From the NCBI RefSeq assembly GCF_004745805.1, contig NZ_SRLQ01000001.1, positions 310,001 through 374,000 on the forward strand: a DNA stretch of 64,000 nt, given 5' to 3'. Position numbers and translations under genes: made by a program. The notes beneath the pieces are model-generated. The model was not told the origin of the DNA. It saw only the letters and a program-made list of their open reading frames with translations, and ran no database searches. Source of the DNA: Mycolicibacterium sp. CH28 (GTDB taxonomy: Bacteria; Actinomycetota; Actinomycetes; Mycobacteriales; Mycobacteriaceae). This document shows, piece after piece, positions 9,340 through 18,486 of the stretch. How positions within the stretch are numbered: position 1 is the stretch's first letter; the number at the start of each line of letters is the position of its first letter.

Positions 9340-10103
9340 CAGGCGAACCCATGGTGCGCGCCGAGCGGGTGTGCAAGAGCTTCGGGGCGCTGTCGGTGTT
9401 GAAAGGCGTGACGCTGACGGTCGATCCGGGCCAGGTACTGGTTCTGGTCGGGCCGTCGGGCTCCGGCAAGTCGACGTTCCTGCGGTGCATCAACCACCTC
9501 GAGAATGTCAGTGCGGGACGGCTTTACGTCGACGGCGACCTGATCGGCTATCGCGAGGGCAATGGCAAGCTCTACGAGATGCCAGCGCGCGTGGCAGCCA
9601 AGCAGCGCCGCAACATCGGGATGGTGTTCCAGCATTTCAACCTCTTCCCGCACCGCACCGCGCTGGACAACATCATCGAGGCACCGGTCCACGTCAAGAG
9701 GGTGAAGAAGGCCGCGGCCGTGGAGCGGGCGCGTGATCTGCTCAACCAGGTCGGCCTGTCGGACAAGGCCGATGCCTACCCGGCGCAGCTGTCCGGTGGA
9801 CAGCAGCAGCGGGTGGCGATCGCACGGGCGCTGGCGATGGATCCCAAGCTCATGCTGTTCGATGAACCCACCTCGGCGTTGGACCCTGAACTCGTGGGCG
9901 AGGTGCTGGGCGTGATGAAGAAGCTCGCCAGTGAGGGCATGACCATGGTCGTGGTGACCCACGAGATGGGCTTCGCCCGCGAAGTCGCCGACCAGTTGGT
10001 GTTCATGGACGGCGGAGTGATCGTCGAGAGTGGTGCACCCCGGGAAGTCCTGAGCAACCCGCAGCACGACCGCACCAAGGCGTTCCTGTCGAAAGTCATG
10101 TAG
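9336..10103 (+). CDS. Polar amino-acid ABC transporter, ATPase
   Basis: This 255-residue ATPase of the GlnQ/HisP type has Walker A GPSGSGKS (39-46), a Q-loop in [12 protein letters not shown], the signature [15 protein letters not shown] and Walker [15 protein letters not shown] with the catalytic Glu, followed by a switch His (VVVTHEMGF). It powers the permease encoded just upstream, whose stop codon it overlaps by 4 bases. The gene converges on the adenylate cyclase gene with only 33 bases between, which contain the short palindrome CGCAGATTCTGCG at 10104-10116. Confidence 0.94.
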   Translation: MTGEPMVRAERVCKSFGALSVLKGVTLTVDPGQVLVLVGPSGSGKSTFLRCINHLENVSAGRLYVDGDLIGYREGNGKLYEMPARVAAKQRRNIGMVFQHFNLFPHRTALDNIIEAPVHVKRVKKAAAVERARDLLNQVGLSDKADAYPAQLSGGQQQRVAIARALAMDPKLMLFDEPTSALDPELVGEVLGVMKKLASEGMTMVVVTHEMGFAREVADQLVFMDGGVIVESGAPREVLSNPQHDRTKAFLSKVM

Positions 10104-10136
10104 CGCAGATTCTGCGAATGGACTAGGGGAGCCGGC

Positions 10137-11471
10137 CTAGCGAGTTGGACTCTCGACCCGCCCAGTCTCTTCCTGCGCGGGTCGGGTCATGTCGGGGGCA
10201 GGTGGTGTTCGGCGGTCGAGTAGGTACCAGGTCCGCATGATGCCCTTGCCTTTGACGTCGACCTCGCCACGCTCCTCGAGTACGAAGCCGTCCCGCAATC
10301 GTTCGTAGACGTCCTGGGGCACCTGGATGCGTCCTTCTGGATCGGTGGACTCCATCCGCGAGGCGACGTTGACCGCGTCGCCCCAGACGTCGTAGAAGAA
10401 CCGGCGGGCGCCGACCACGCCGGCTACCACGGGGCCCGACGCCATGCCCATCCGCAGCGGTATCGGCTGGCCGTTGGGGTCGCGTAGGTCGCGCACGGCG
10501 CGGCTCATATCGAGGGCGAGGTTCGCCAGGGCTTCCACGTGGTCGGGCCGCTGCAGCGGTACCCCGCTGACCACCATGTAGGAGTCGCCGGTGGTCTTGA
10601 TCTTCTCCAGTCCATGCTTGTCTACGAGCCGGTCGAAGGTGGTGTAGAGCCGGTCCAGGAACCGCACCAATTCCGCCGGCGGGATCTGGCTGGCTCGTTC
10701 GGTGAACCCGGCGATGTCGGCGAACAGGATCGAGGCATCGTCGTACCGGTCGGCGATCACCCCGCGGGCCGGGTCTTTGAGTCGGGCCGCGATGCTTGCC
10801 GGCAGGATGTTGGCCAGTAGGGCCTCGGAACGCTTGTACTCGACTTCCATCGCCGCCTCGGCGCGGGCGACCTGGCGCATCGCGTACCAGACCGTCGCGA
10901 ACACCAGCACGCACGACGACACCGTCGTGATCACGAAACCGGCGTCCACCATCCAGCGCGGCTGGATTCCGGTGTCGCCGGGCACCAGAAACTGCGAGGC
11001 GATGGTCAACCCCGCGCCGAGCGCGACCACCGATGAGGCCATCACGATGTGCTCGACGCCAAGAACCAGCACGGCCAGCGACGCCGAGACCAGGTAGTAG
11101 AACTGGAGGCCGGAATCAGTGCCGACCTGCCAGCCGACGACGGTCAGCGACAGGTAGGCCACGAAGACGAAGGCCAGCGAGGCGATGATCTCGCCGAAGC
11201 GGTGCAGCAGCGGAACGACCAGGAAAAAGATGGCGGTGCCGAGGTTGATCAGCCCGATGGAGAGCAGGCGCTGATCGGCGAACAGCTGCATGACCCCGAC
11301 CAGGGCGGTGACAAAGGCGGCGATGGCCGCGGCGATGTCGAGCACCCGCTGGCGGCGCGTGACCGACTCGGCCCAATGCTGGTTGCGGGCCGGTGGGCGG
11401 CGCTGCATGCGCTCACAGTCCGATCGCCGGAACGGCCCCTCGGGCGGTACCGGACCAGCGCATTTCCGCAT
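10137..11471 (-). CDS. cya: Membrane-anchored class III adenylate cyclase (Rv1625c type)
   Basis: The 444-residue protein has a membrane domain of six helices (about 45-200) followed by a helical linker and a cyclase catalytic domain. All key residues are present: metal-binding Asp252 (FADIAGF) and Asp296 (TTGD), adenine-selecting Lys292 and Asp361 (FYDVWGDAVN), and transition-state Asn368 and Arg372. Each is offset by four from the residues known in M. tuberculosis Rv1625c, a homodimeric enzyme regarded as half of a mammalian-type cyclase. The ATG at 11471 gives nearly the same length as Rv1625c. It lies 18 bases after the ureohydrolase stop, so it is probably the third gene of that operon. 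Confidence 0.95.
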   Translation of the reverse strand: MRKCAGPVPPEGPFRRSDCERMQRRPPARNQHWAESVTRRQRVLDIAAAIAAFVTALVGVMQLFADQRLLSIGLINLGTAIFFLVVPLLHRFGEIIASLAFVFVAYLSLTVVGWQVGTDSGLQFYYLVSASLAVLVLGVEHIVMASSVVALGAGLTIASQFLVPGDTGIQPRWMVDAGFVITTVSSCVLVFATVWYAMRQVARAEAAMEVEYKRSEALLANILPASIAARLKDPARGVIADRYDDASILFADIAGFTERASQIPPAELVRFLDRLYTTFDRLVDKHGLEKIKTTGDSYMVVSGVPLQRPDHVEALANLALDMSRAVRDLRDPNGQPIPLRMGMASGPVVAGVVGARRFFYDVWGDAVNVASRMESTDPEGRIQVPQDVYERLRDGFVLEERGEVDVKGKGIMRTWYLLDRRTPPAPDMTRPAQEETGRVESPTR

Positions 11472-11489
11472 GGTCCCCACCTCGGCAGC

Positions 11490-12434
11490 CTATCGGTTGG
11501 CCGCCAGTACCGACAGCATCTCGTAGCCGACGTGGGCGGCGGCTATGCCGGTCATTTCCGCATGGTCGTAGGCCGGGGCCACCTCGACGATGTCGGCGCC
11601 GATCACGTTGAGACCCACCAGCCCGCGCAGCGTGTTGAGCAGTTCCCGCGAGGTGAGCCCGCCGGCTTCGGGGGTTCCGGTGCCGGGGGCGTGCGCCGGG
11701 TCGAGCACGTCGATGTCGATCGAGACGTACACCGGACCGCCGTCGAGCCGCTTGCGCATCCGCTCGACAATGCTTGCGACACCGTCGAATTCGTAGTCAT
11801 CGGAGCGGATCACCTGGAAGCCCAGCACCGCGTCGTCCTCCAGGTCGGTCTTGCTGTAGAGCGGGCCGCGGATCCCCATGTGCAGTGAGCGCTCCATGTC
11901 GATCAGGCCTTCTTCGCTGGCCCGACGGAACGGCGTGCCGTGGGTGTAGGGCGCCCCGAAGTAGGTGTCCCAGGTGTCGAGGTGGGCGTCGAAATGCAGG
12001 ACTGCGACCGGCCCGTGGTCGCGGGCCAGGGAGCGCAGGATGGGCAGCGCAATGGTGTGATCACCGCCGATGGTCAGCACCGTCGAGCCGTCCTTGCGCA
12101 GGTCGGTCATCGCGGTGTCGATGGTGTCGATGGCCTCGTCGAGGTTGAACGGGTTGACCGCGATATCGCCGCAGTCGGCTACCTGCTGGACGGTGAACGG
12201 CTCCACGCCGAGCGCCGGGTTGAAGGGCCGCAACAGCTTGGAGGCCGCGCGTACGTGCGAGGGCCCGAACCGGGCGCCTGGTCGGTAGGACACCCCGCTG
12301 TCGAATGGGACACCGACGATGCGCACGTCGGCTCCTGGCACCTCGGAGATGCGGGGTAGCCGGGCGAACGTCGACGGTTCGGTGTAGCGCGGGAACTTGG
12401 TCGCGTCGACGGGTCCGACGATGTCGGATGTCAT
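11490..12434 (-). CDS. Agmatinase-family ureohydrolase
   Basis: This 314-residue manganese ureohydrolase of the arginase/agmatinase family has the three metal-binding signatures: [14 protein letters not shown] and [19 protein letters not shown]. It hydrolyses a guanidino group to urea plus an amine. Agmatine, 4-guanidinobutyrate and related compounds are all possible, because family members differ in substrate and the specificity loop cannot be read reliably. The ATG overlaps the permease stop by 4 bases (ATGA), so import and hydrolysis are probably coupled. A nitrilase-family amidohydrolase lies nearby, which would suit a pathway through a guanidino-amide (inference). Confidence 0.92.
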   Translation of the reverse strand: MTSDIVGPVDATKFPRYTEPSTFARLPRISEVPGADVRIVGVPFDSGVSYRPGARFGPSHVRAASKLLRPFNPALGVEPFTVQQVADCGDIAVNPFNLDEAIDTIDTAMTDLRKDGSTVLTIGGDHTIALPILRSLARDHGPVAVLHFDAHLDTWDTYFGAPYTHGTPFRRASEEGLIDMERSLHMGIRGPLYSKTDLEDDAVLGFQVIRSDDYEFDGVASIVERMRKRLDGGPVYVSIDIDVLDPAHAPGTGTPEAGGLTSRELLNTLRGLVGLNVIGADIVEVAPAYDHAEMTGIAAAHVGYEMLSVLAANR

Positions 12435-13882
12435 TCTTCCTCCTGGGCAACGGTTTGCGCGATCGCGGCGGTGCTGGCCGGGTCGGCCAGAGTGGGGTCG
12501 GCCTCGATCATCGCCAGCTCGCGGGTCACGTCCAGTGTGCGGGTCAGCGTGACGTAGACAAGTCCGGAGACCACCATGCCGACGATGAACGCGATGTCGA
12601 GTTCGCCCATCGCGGTGGCGGCCGGACCGACGAAGAACGGCAGGTCGACGAACGGGATCTCGGCGATTACGCCTGCCCCGAAGGCGATCAGCCCACGCCA
12701 GGACCACGCGCCGTAGATACCGCGTGGGGTGAACAGGTCGGCGATCGCGTAATGGCCGCGGCGGACGAAGAAGTAGTCGGTCAGGTTGACCGCGGTCCAG
12801 GGTGCCAGCAGGTACAGCATGATCAGCAGGGTGGTGTTCAGGGCGCTGGTCGCGTTGGTCAGCAGCAGGCTCATCCCCAGCCAGACCACTGCCAGCCCGA
12901 CGATGGTGACCACCCGCAACTGCCGGGTCGGGGTGACCGGCTTGAGTGAGTCGATCGCCGTGACCACGGTCAGCATGCCGCTGTAGGCGTTGAGGCCCAT
13001 CGTGGCGACCAGAACCAGGGCCGACACCACCGCCAGCACCGCGCCGAGCACCGGCACGACCTGGTTTCCGGTCTCGTTGATGCCCGACAAGGCGTCGGTG
13101 GCACCCAGATACGTGGCCATCCAGGCGCCGAGGGGGATGAGCCAGGCGGGCGAGGCGGATGCCCCGACGAAGACCGAGGCGATGATCGACGACGGTTTGG
13201 TGTCCCGCGGCAGGTAGCGGCTGTAGTCGGACACGTAGGGGGCGTAGGTGATGTTGTAGGACGCGGCCACGCTGAACTGCACCAGGAAGGCGACGAGGCT
13301 GAAACCGCCTGTCGCGGTTGCGGTTCCGGTGGCCCCGCCGAACAGCACTCCGAGCGTCAACGCCAGCCACAGCGGCAGCGACACCCAGAACAACACCCGG
13401 AACGTGCGGTGCAGCAGATCGTGGCCGTAGATCGCGAGCAGCGCCGCGACCACCGTGATGACGACGCCCACCGCCACCGGATTCCACCCGAAGATCGACT
13501 GCAGCCCGGACTTGATGATGACCACGTCGACGACGTTGAACCCGACGAACGTGAACAGCGTCCCGAGCAGTGGCAGCAAGACGCCGCGGTAGCCGAACTG
13601 GGCCCGGGACTGGATCATCTGGGGCAGCCCGAGCACCGGTCCCTGGGTGGCGTGGAACGCCATGAAAATGGTGCCGAAGGCGATGCCTGCAAGCCCGGCG
13701 ACGACGGTCCATCCCAGCGACAGCCCGAGGCTGGGGCCGACGAAGCCGAGCGCGAGGGTGAAGGGCTGGAAGTTCCCCACGAACCAGAACGGCCCCTGGT
13801 GTCCGACCTTGCCTTTGCGTTCGTCGTCCGGCACATAGTCGATCGACCGGGTCTCGACCGAGGTTGCGGCGGTGGCATTCAC
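12431..13882 (-). CDS. NCS1-family permease
   Basis: This 483-residue transporter has about twelve membrane helices. It carries NCS1 (purine/cytosine/allantoin permease) landmarks: a charged N-terminus, [36 protein letters not shown] and the [10 protein letters not shown] region. The GTG at 13882 follows a strong GGAGG five bases upstream, so the longer open frame from 13921 is not used. It heads a leftward operon with the ureohydrolase and adenylate cyclase and is divergent from a PucR-type regulator. The substrate is probably a nitrogen-rich compound processed by the ureohydrolase, but sequence alone does not say which. A second NCS1 permease is at 35774. Confidence 0.92.
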   Translation of the reverse strand: MNATAATSVETRSIDYVPDDERKGKVGHQGPFWFVGNFQPFTLALGFVGPSLGLSLGWTVVAGLAGIAFGTIFMAFHATQGPVLGLPQMIQSRAQFGYRGVLLPLLGTLFTFVGFNVVDVVIIKSGLQSIFGWNPVAVGVVITVVAALLAIYGHDLLHRTFRVLFWVSLPLWLALTLGVLFGGATGTATATGGFSLVAFLVQFSVAASYNITYAPYVSDYSRYLPRDTKPSSIIASVFVGASASPAWLIPLGAWMATYLGATDALSGINETGNQVVPVLGAVLAVVSALVLVATMGLNAYSGMLTVVTAIDSLKPVTPTRQLRVVTIVGLAVVWLGMSLLLTNATSALNTTLLIMLYLLAPWTAVNLTDYFFVRRGHYAIADLFTPRGIYGAWSWRGLIAFGAGVIAEIPFVDLPFFVGPAATAMGELDIAFIVGMVVSGLVYVTLTRTLDVTRELAMIEADPTLADPASTAAIAQTVAQEEE

Positions 13883-13955
13883 AGGTCCTCCAGGGCGGGT
13901 CACGAACGGATCGCATCTCACGATCGTGTGGCGGTGTGCGCTGCGCCATGGCGGA

Positions 13956-13987
13956 ATTGTTCAATCAGTCCATTACGATTGGACAAT
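13956..13987. promoter_or_regulatory. Inverted repeat in the divergent permease/PucR promoter region
   Basis: ATTGTTCAATC (13956-13966) and GATTGGACAAT (13977-13987) are inverted copies matching at 10 of 11 positions, 10 bases apart. The site lies 74 bases before the permease start and just before the chosen PucR-type start, so it is a good operator candidate for the regulator controlling both directions. Confidence 0.6.
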
Positions 13988-13995
13988 GCGTACAG

Positions 13996-15480
13996 ATGGC
14001 CCGCGTCATGCTGTCTGTCGCTGACGTCGCTGGGGATCCCAGCCTGAACCTCACGGTGGTGGCGGGAGCCGATCAGCTGACGCGGCAAGTGACCTCTGCG
14101 CATGTCTCCGAGCTGACCTCACCGGCGGATTGGCTGCGCGGGGGTGAGCTGCTCATGACGGTCGGCCTGCTGCTGCCGATGCGGCTGGCGGACTGCCGTC
14201 GGTATGTTTCCGAATGCGCAGCGGCCGGCGTCGCGGCGCTCGCGCTGGGCCTCGGCCACGGGCTGCCCTACCAGAAATGCCCGAATCAGCTGGTGCGTGC
14301 CGCGCAGGAGAGTGGCGTGGCGCTGCTGACCGTGCCTGACGAGACACCGTTCATCGCGGTCACCAAGTGGGTGTTCGAGACCATCGCGCGCCAGGAGAGC
14401 CGCGAACTGCACACCGCGCTGGAGATCAACCGCACGCTGACTGCCGTCGCGACCAGTTCCGCGCCGCTGCCGGCGCTGCTGGCGGCGTGGTCGAAAGCCA
14501 GCCCGGTCGCATGCGTGGTGTGTGACGCCGCCGGCCAGCTGGTCGGAGCGACGCCGGACACCGACCCCGAGGTGGTCTCCGCGGCGATCACGGCGACCAG
14601 TGCCGCGCGGGCCACCGGCTCGGCCTGGTCAGTGGTCGACGGTTTCGAGATCCACACGATCGGCTCACGAATCCCGCTGGCGCATATAGCGCTCAGTGCC
14701 GACATGGATGTGCGGTCGCGGGCGGCGTCCAGCGTCCTGGTGTCGCTGATCGCCGTCGACATCGAGCGCCGCAACCTGTCCGGCCAAGCCGAGCGGCAAC
14801 GCCGATCCCAGGTGTTCGCTCAGCTGTTGCGCCCCGGCATCAAGCGCGAGCGCGCCCAGCAGATGCTCGCCGGTGTGGGTCTGGGCCAGGCACCGCTTCA
14901 GGTGGCCGCCATCGCTTGTGACGATGCCGGCTCGCTGGCGTTTCGGCTGCAGGCCGGCCTCGACGACGCGCTGGTGCTGGTGCGCGGTGACACCGTCCAG
15001 ATCGCCCACGCCGATCTGGACGCACTGATCGAAGCGGTGCGCGCGCAGGCGCCCGGATTGCCCTGCGGGATCGGAGCGCCGGTGACTGCCGAGGCGCTTT
15101 CGGTGTCGGCGATGCAGGCCCGTTCGCTGCTGCCGGTCAGCGCGCGCCGGGGCCGCATCGTGACTGCCGGCGAGGGTGAGACGGTGTCACTCCTGGTGTC
15201 ACTGGGCAGCCCGGAGGTCGTGCGGGGATTCGCCGACACGGTGCTCGCCCCGCTGGACGCCCTCGAACCGCGAGAGCGCCTCGAACTGCTGCGCACGCTG
15301 GATCAGTGGCTGCGGGTCAACGGTGCGTGGGATCCGGCGGCGGCGCGGCTCTCGCTGCACCGCAACACCGTTCGCAACCGCATGGAACGGATCGCCACGC
15401 TGACCGGGCGTCGCCTCGACGACGGCGACGACCGGATGGAGCTGTGGCTGGCGCTCAAAGCCCGCGCCGCGATGTCATGA
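13996..15480 (+). CDS. PucR-family transcriptional regulator
   Basis: The protein of 494 residues has an N-terminal PucR-type sensing domain (MLSVADVAGDPSLNLTVVAG, then ADWLRGGELLMTVG) and a C-terminal CdaR/PucR helix-turn-helix (LRVNGAWDPAAARLSLHRNT and VRNRMERIATLTGR). PucR proteins in Bacillus and actinobacteria activate purine and other nitrogen-catabolic genes. This one is divergent from the permease-ureohydrolase operon and separated from it by a clear inverted repeat, so it most likely controls that operon. The start is uncertain: ATGs at 13948, 13996 and 14008 are all possible. The first would place the inverted repeat inside the coding region, so 13996 is preferred. Confidence 0.88.
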   Translation: MARVMLSVADVAGDPSLNLTVVAGADQLTRQVTSAHVSELTSPADWLRGGELLMTVGLLLPMRLADCRRYVSECAAAGVAALALGLGHGLPYQKCPNQLVRAAQESGVALLTVPDETPFIAVTKWVFETIARQESRELHTALEINRTLTAVATSSAPLPALLAAWSKASPVACVVCDAAGQLVGATPDTDPEVVSAAITATSAARATGSAWSVVDGFEIHTIGSRIPLAHIALSADMDVRSRAASSVLVSLIAVDIERRNLSGQAERQRRSQVFAQLLRPGIKRERAQQMLAGVGLGQAPLQVAAIACDDAGSLAFRLQAGLDDALVLVRGDTVQIAHADLDALIEAVRAQAPGLPCGIGAPVTAEALSVSAMQARSLLPVSARRGRIVTAGEGETVSLLVSLGSPEVVRGFADTVLAPLDALEPRERLELLRTLDQWLRVNGAWDPAAARLSLHRNTVRNRMERIATLTGRRLDDGDDRMELWLALKARAAMS

Positions 15481-15517
15481 CCGGACATCCCCGCGCGCGG
15501 GGGGTTAGCCTGCAGGA

Positions 15518-16315
15518 GTGACCCGCATCGCGTGCGCCCAGATCGACCCCACCATCGGCGATGTCGACGCCAACCTGGCGCTGTCCGCCGGTGCCGTCGC
15601 CGATGCCGTCGCCCAGGGTGCCCAGATCGTGGTGCTGCCCGAGCTGGCGACGTCGGGATACATGCTGGCCGACGTCGAGGAGGCCAGGTCGGTCGCCCTG
15701 CGCCCCTCGGACCCGGCGTTCCAGGCATGGCAGTCGGCCGCCGGCGACGCGATCGTCGTCGGCGGGTTCTGCGAACTCGGTGAGGACGGCCAGCTGTACA
15801 ACAGTGCGCTCGCCCTGGACCGCGACGGTGTGCTCGCCACCTACCGCAAGACGCATCTATGGGACCGCGAGAAGCTGATCTTCACCCCCGGCGACAAACT
15901 GCCGCAGGTGCTGGGCACCCGCTACGGCGCGATCGCGATCCTGGTGTGTTACGACCTGGAATTCGGCGAGGTGACCCGACAGGTGGCCCTCGACGGCGCC
16001 GAGTTGATCGTCGCGCCGGTCAACTGGCCGCTGTTCCCGCGCCCGGAGGGGGAGCGGCCCGGTGAGGTGATCACCGCGATGTCGACCGCGCGGGTCAACC
16101 GGGTCGCGGTCGCGGTGTGCGACAGGGCCGGTATGGAGCGCGGGCAGCCGTGGACCGAAGGTAGCGTGATCGTCGACCCCGACGGCTGGGTCGTGTCCGC
16201 TGCCGGTGATGGTCCCGGCCTGGCCATCGCCGACGTCGACCTGGCGACCACCCACAACAAGATGCTCACCGAGTACGTCGACCTGTTCTCCGACCGTCGC
16301 GTAGACCTGTATTGA
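15518..16315 (+). CDS. Nitrilase-superfamily carbon-nitrogen hydrolase
   Basis: This 265-residue amidohydrolase carries the Glu-Lys-Cys triad of the nitrilase superfamily: Glu in VVLPELATSGY, Lys in TYRKTHLWDRE and Cys in AILVCYDLEFGE. Such enzymes cleave amides or N-carbamoyl compounds to the acid and ammonia. It follows the PucR-type gene by 37 bases on the same strand. Together with the ureohydrolase and permease it could handle a guanidino-amide or N-carbamoyl amine (inference). The GTG at 15518 follows AGGA closely and gives the normal family N-terminus TRIACAQIDPTIGD. Confidence 0.9.
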   Translation: MTRIACAQIDPTIGDVDANLALSAGAVADAVAQGAQIVVLPELATSGYMLADVEEARSVALRPSDPAFQAWQSAAGDAIVVGGFCELGEDGQLYNSALALDRDGVLATYRKTHLWDREKLIFTPGDKLPQVLGTRYGAIAILVCYDLEFGEVTRQVALDGAELIVAPVNWPLFPRPEGERPGEVITAMSTARVNRVAVAVCDRAGMERGQPWTEGSVIVDPDGWVVSAAGDGPGLAIADVDLATTHNKMLTEYVDLFSDRRVDLY

Positions 16316-16322
16316 GTCCGCG

Positions 16323-16577
16323 ATGGCAACCCGAACCATTCGACTCTGGCACGCGGCAGTGTTGACCGCACTGTTCTTCGGTGTCGTGCTGTTGGCGGGG
16401 TTGGGCATCGCCGCCAGCGCGTCCGGCACGCCATCGTGCACCAACGTCAGTCCGAACACCACGATCTGCCAGAGCCCGGGCAACGCGCAGATCACCACCT
16501 CGCCCGGCACCATCGCCACCCCCAACTGGGGTTGGCCGTTCTGGGGTGGTGGCCTGATCATCTCGATCGGCGGCTGA
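16323..16577 (+). CDS. Small secreted protein with CQSPGNAQI motif
   Basis: This 84-residue protein has a signal peptide or membrane anchor (residues 10-32) and a short mature part with two cysteines: PSCTNVSPNTTICQSPGNAQI, then a Trp/Gly-rich tail NWGWPFWGGG. The same layout, two cysteines about ten residues apart followed by PGNAQI and a Ser-Pro, occurs in the 84-residue protein at 50844-51098. The two are therefore paralogues of a small exported family whose function I do not know. The ATG lies 7 bases after the amidohydrolase stop and may be cotranscribed with it. Confidence 0.8.
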   Translation: MATRTIRLWHAAVLTALFFGVVLLAGLGIAASASGTPSCTNVSPNTTICQSPGNAQITTSPGTIATPNWGWPFWGGGLIISIGG

Positions 16578-16869
16578 TCGGCCCGGGCGAACAGTGACCA
16601 TTTGCCCTACCGACGGTTTGCCTGAACATTATGCTCCGTTTATTGGACCGCGTTCGGGCGGTCGGATAAGGGCAGGGGATCGGGGTGGGCTGCAAAGTCG
16701 CGGCAGGCTGGCACGGCAAAGCGCTTTTGAGGGCTTACACCGTATTGTCTGCGCAAAATGCGATGTCGTCGCTCACAGCGATTGTCCAGTCTTTCGGGGC
16801 AGCTGGGACATCAGTCGAGCCAGCAATCCGGATGGTCCGACCTCTCGGCACTCACTGATAGGAAACGAT
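16578..16869. other. Intergenic region, no gene seen
   Basis: This stretch has no convincing reading frame. It contains the hairpin GACCGC-GTTCGG-GCGGTC at 16646-16663, which may end the transcript of the small secreted protein, and presumably the promoter of the lipoprotein gene. Confidence 0.5.
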
Positions 16870-17127
16870 ATGAGCTCTGGTCGTCTGACTCGTCAGATCG
16901 CTCTCTTTGCTGGCGGTGCCGCGATCGTCGGGATGGGGGCGTTGACCGCCTGTAGCCCGAATGAGAAGGATGCGCCGTCGACGACCACCCCGTCCTCGTC
17001 GGTCTCGGTGACACCCACCGAGAAGGCCGTGGGGCCGGGTGGCCCCAACTCGTTCTCGCCGACCGTCAACCCGGCTCCTCCGGGCCCGGTGTGCAAGCAG
17101 ATCGTCGGCAACGACTGCATCCGCTAG
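16870..17127 (+). CDS. Small lipoprotein, unknown function
   Basis: This 85-residue protein has a signal peptide ending in the lipobox LTAC (Cys28). The mature chain is low-complexity, rich in Ser, Thr and Pro, and ends with two cysteines (PVCKQIVGNDCIR) that could form a small disulfide loop at the C-terminus. AGGAAACGAT precedes the ATG at 16870. It is probably tethered to the outer face of the cytoplasmic membrane. The TetR gene begins 35 bases downstream on the same strand. I do not recognise the family. Confidence 0.82.
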   Translation: MSSGRLTRQIALFAGGAAIVGMGALTACSPNEKDAPSTTTPSSSVSVTPTEKAVGPGGPNSFSPTVNPAPPGPVCKQIVGNDCIR

Positions 17128-17162
17128 CCGATTCCGGCGCGCCCCGGCGATAGAGTCGGGGC

Positions 17163-17729
17163 GTGCCCAGGATCAGCGCTCCCTCGGTGGGGCAGCATCG
17201 TGAACAGGTGCATCGCCGTGTGTTCGAGGCGTTCAGCACGCTGTTGGCCGGGCACAGTGTGGATGCGATCACCATGGCACAGCTGGCCGCAGCAGCCGGC
17301 ATCGGACGTACGGCGATCTACCACCATTTCGCCGACAAGGAAGCCGTCGTCGTCGCGTTCGCGTCCTACGAGACCGGCCGTTACATCCAAGATCTCGAGG
17401 CGGCCCTAGCCGACATCGACGATCCATCGCAGCGGCTGGCTCTTTATATCCGTCATCACCTCGACGCCGGCCAGCAGTTCCACATCGGTTCCGGCGGCCA
17501 CTTCTACGGCACGCTGTCGCCTACCGCGATGCTGGCGATTCGCGAGCATGTGGTGGTTGTCGAGGATGTGCTGCGATCGATCCTGTCCGACGGTGTCGCG
17601 GCCGGCACGTTCATCGTCGACGACGACGTCACGGCCATTTCGCTCATCCACGCCTGCCTGGCGCCCCGGCACCTGCCGGCACCCGCCGTCGAGCGGTTCA
17701 TCCTGCGGGCGCTGGGCGCGCAAAGGTAG
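17163..17729 (+). CDS. TetR-family regulator, probably of heme oxygenase
   Basis: This 188-residue regulator has an N-terminal TetR helix-turn-helix (VDAITMAQLAAAAGIGRTAIYHHFADKEAVV region, about residues 33-63) and a C-terminal ligand-binding domain with several histidines (IRHHLDAGQQFHIGSGGHFYG). The histidines suggest, but do not prove, heme or metal sensing. The heme oxygenase gene follows after 97 bases that contain a large dyad symmetry, so this protein probably binds there. The GTG at 17163 is the first start in frame. Confidence 0.88.
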   Translation: MPRISAPSVGQHREQVHRRVFEAFSTLLAGHSVDAITMAQLAAAAGIGRTAIYHHFADKEAVVVAFASYETGRYIQDLEAALADIDDPSQRLALYIRHHLDAGQQFHIGSGGHFYGTLSPTAMLAIREHVVVVEDVLRSILSDGVAAGTFIVDDDVTAISLIHACLAPRHLPAPAVERFILRALGAQR

Positions 17730-17759
17730 CCGCCACAAACGCCTCGCGCCGTGTTATTT

Positions 17760-17800
17760 TCCTGACATCTCGTCAACATCATGCTGACAAAATGTCGGGA
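17760..17800. promoter_or_regulatory. 41-bp dyad operator upstream of heme oxygenase
   Basis: The sequence is symmetric about position 17780. Inner arms GTCAACAT and ATGCTGAC (7 of 8 paired) and outer arms TCCTGACAT and ATGTCGGGA (8 of 9) share one centre, and 16 of 20 pairs match overall. It lies 27 bases before the heme oxygenase ATG and after the TetR stop. It may bind two TetR dimers or overlap the promoter. Confidence 0.7.
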
Positions 17801-17826
17801 ACATCCACGACGACCCGGAGCTGAAC

Positions 17827-18486
17827 ATGCCCATGAACACCCAGCCGACACCCGAGGCGGCCACCTCCTTGTCCGCCGCGATGCGGGTGGGTTCGGCCGA
17901 CGACCACGATGCCGCCGAGCAGGCGCCGTTCGTCACCAAGCTTCTCGACGGCGACATCAACCCGCGCGGCTATGTCGATTACCTGCTGCGGTTACGGATG
18001 ATCTACGCCGCAATCGAGGACGCCGTGCGCTCCCACCGGGACGACCGGTTGGTCGCGGCCGTCTACGACCCGGCCCTCGAGCGCCTGTCGGCGATCGACG
18101 CCGACCTCGATCATTGGGCGCCCGGAATCGGACGCGACATCGATTCGCCTGCCGCACAGGCCTATTGCGACCGAGTGGCCGGGCTGTCCTGGGGCGGCGA
18201 CCTGCTCGCACATCACTACACCCGCTACCTCGGCGACCTTTCGGGCGGGCAGGCGATTGGCCGCATCCTCGACCGCACCTTCTGCTTGGGGGGTGCTGGG
18301 CTGGCGTTCTACGAGTTCCCGCTGCGGTCCAAGCCCTACAAGGACGACTACCGGGCCCGCCTCGACGGGCTGGGTCTCGACACCGCCGACGTCACTCGGG
18401 TGGTCGACGAGGTTAAGGTCGCCTTCCGGCTCAACCAGGCGGTGTTCGCCGAGCTGGGCGACAACCTGGCCGCCTACTGCCCCTGA
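17827..18486 (+). CDS. Heme oxygenase (HmuO/HO-1 fold)
   Basis: This 219-residue protein is a canonical heme oxygenase. The proximal heme ligand is His27 (DDHDAAEQAPF), and the distal helix motif YTRYLGDLSGGQAIGRIL is present. It opens heme to biliverdin, CO and iron using electrons from a reductase not seen here. This fold differs from the mycobacterial MhuD type, which makes mycobilin. GGAG precedes the ATG at 17827 at a normal distance. The adjacent hemophore-family gene, with which it overlaps tail to tail by 13 bases, supports a local heme-iron acquisition unit. Confidence 0.93.
   Translation: MPMNTQPTPEAATSLSAAMRVGSADDHDAAEQAPFVTKLLDGDINPRGYVDYLLRLRMIYAAIEDAVRSHRDDRLVAAVYDPALERLSAIDADLDHWAPGIGRDIDSPAAQAYCDRVAGLSWGGDLLAHHYTRYLGDLSGGQAIGRILDRTFCLGGAGLAFYEFPLRSKPYKDDYRARLDGLGLDTADVTRVVDEVKVAFRLNQAVFAELGDNLAAYCP

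Noticed and set aside
11490..13964. An 824-codon open frame on the minus strand
   Set aside because: Only its last 314 codons are the ureohydrolase; the upstream part is the wrong frame of the NCS1 permease gene.
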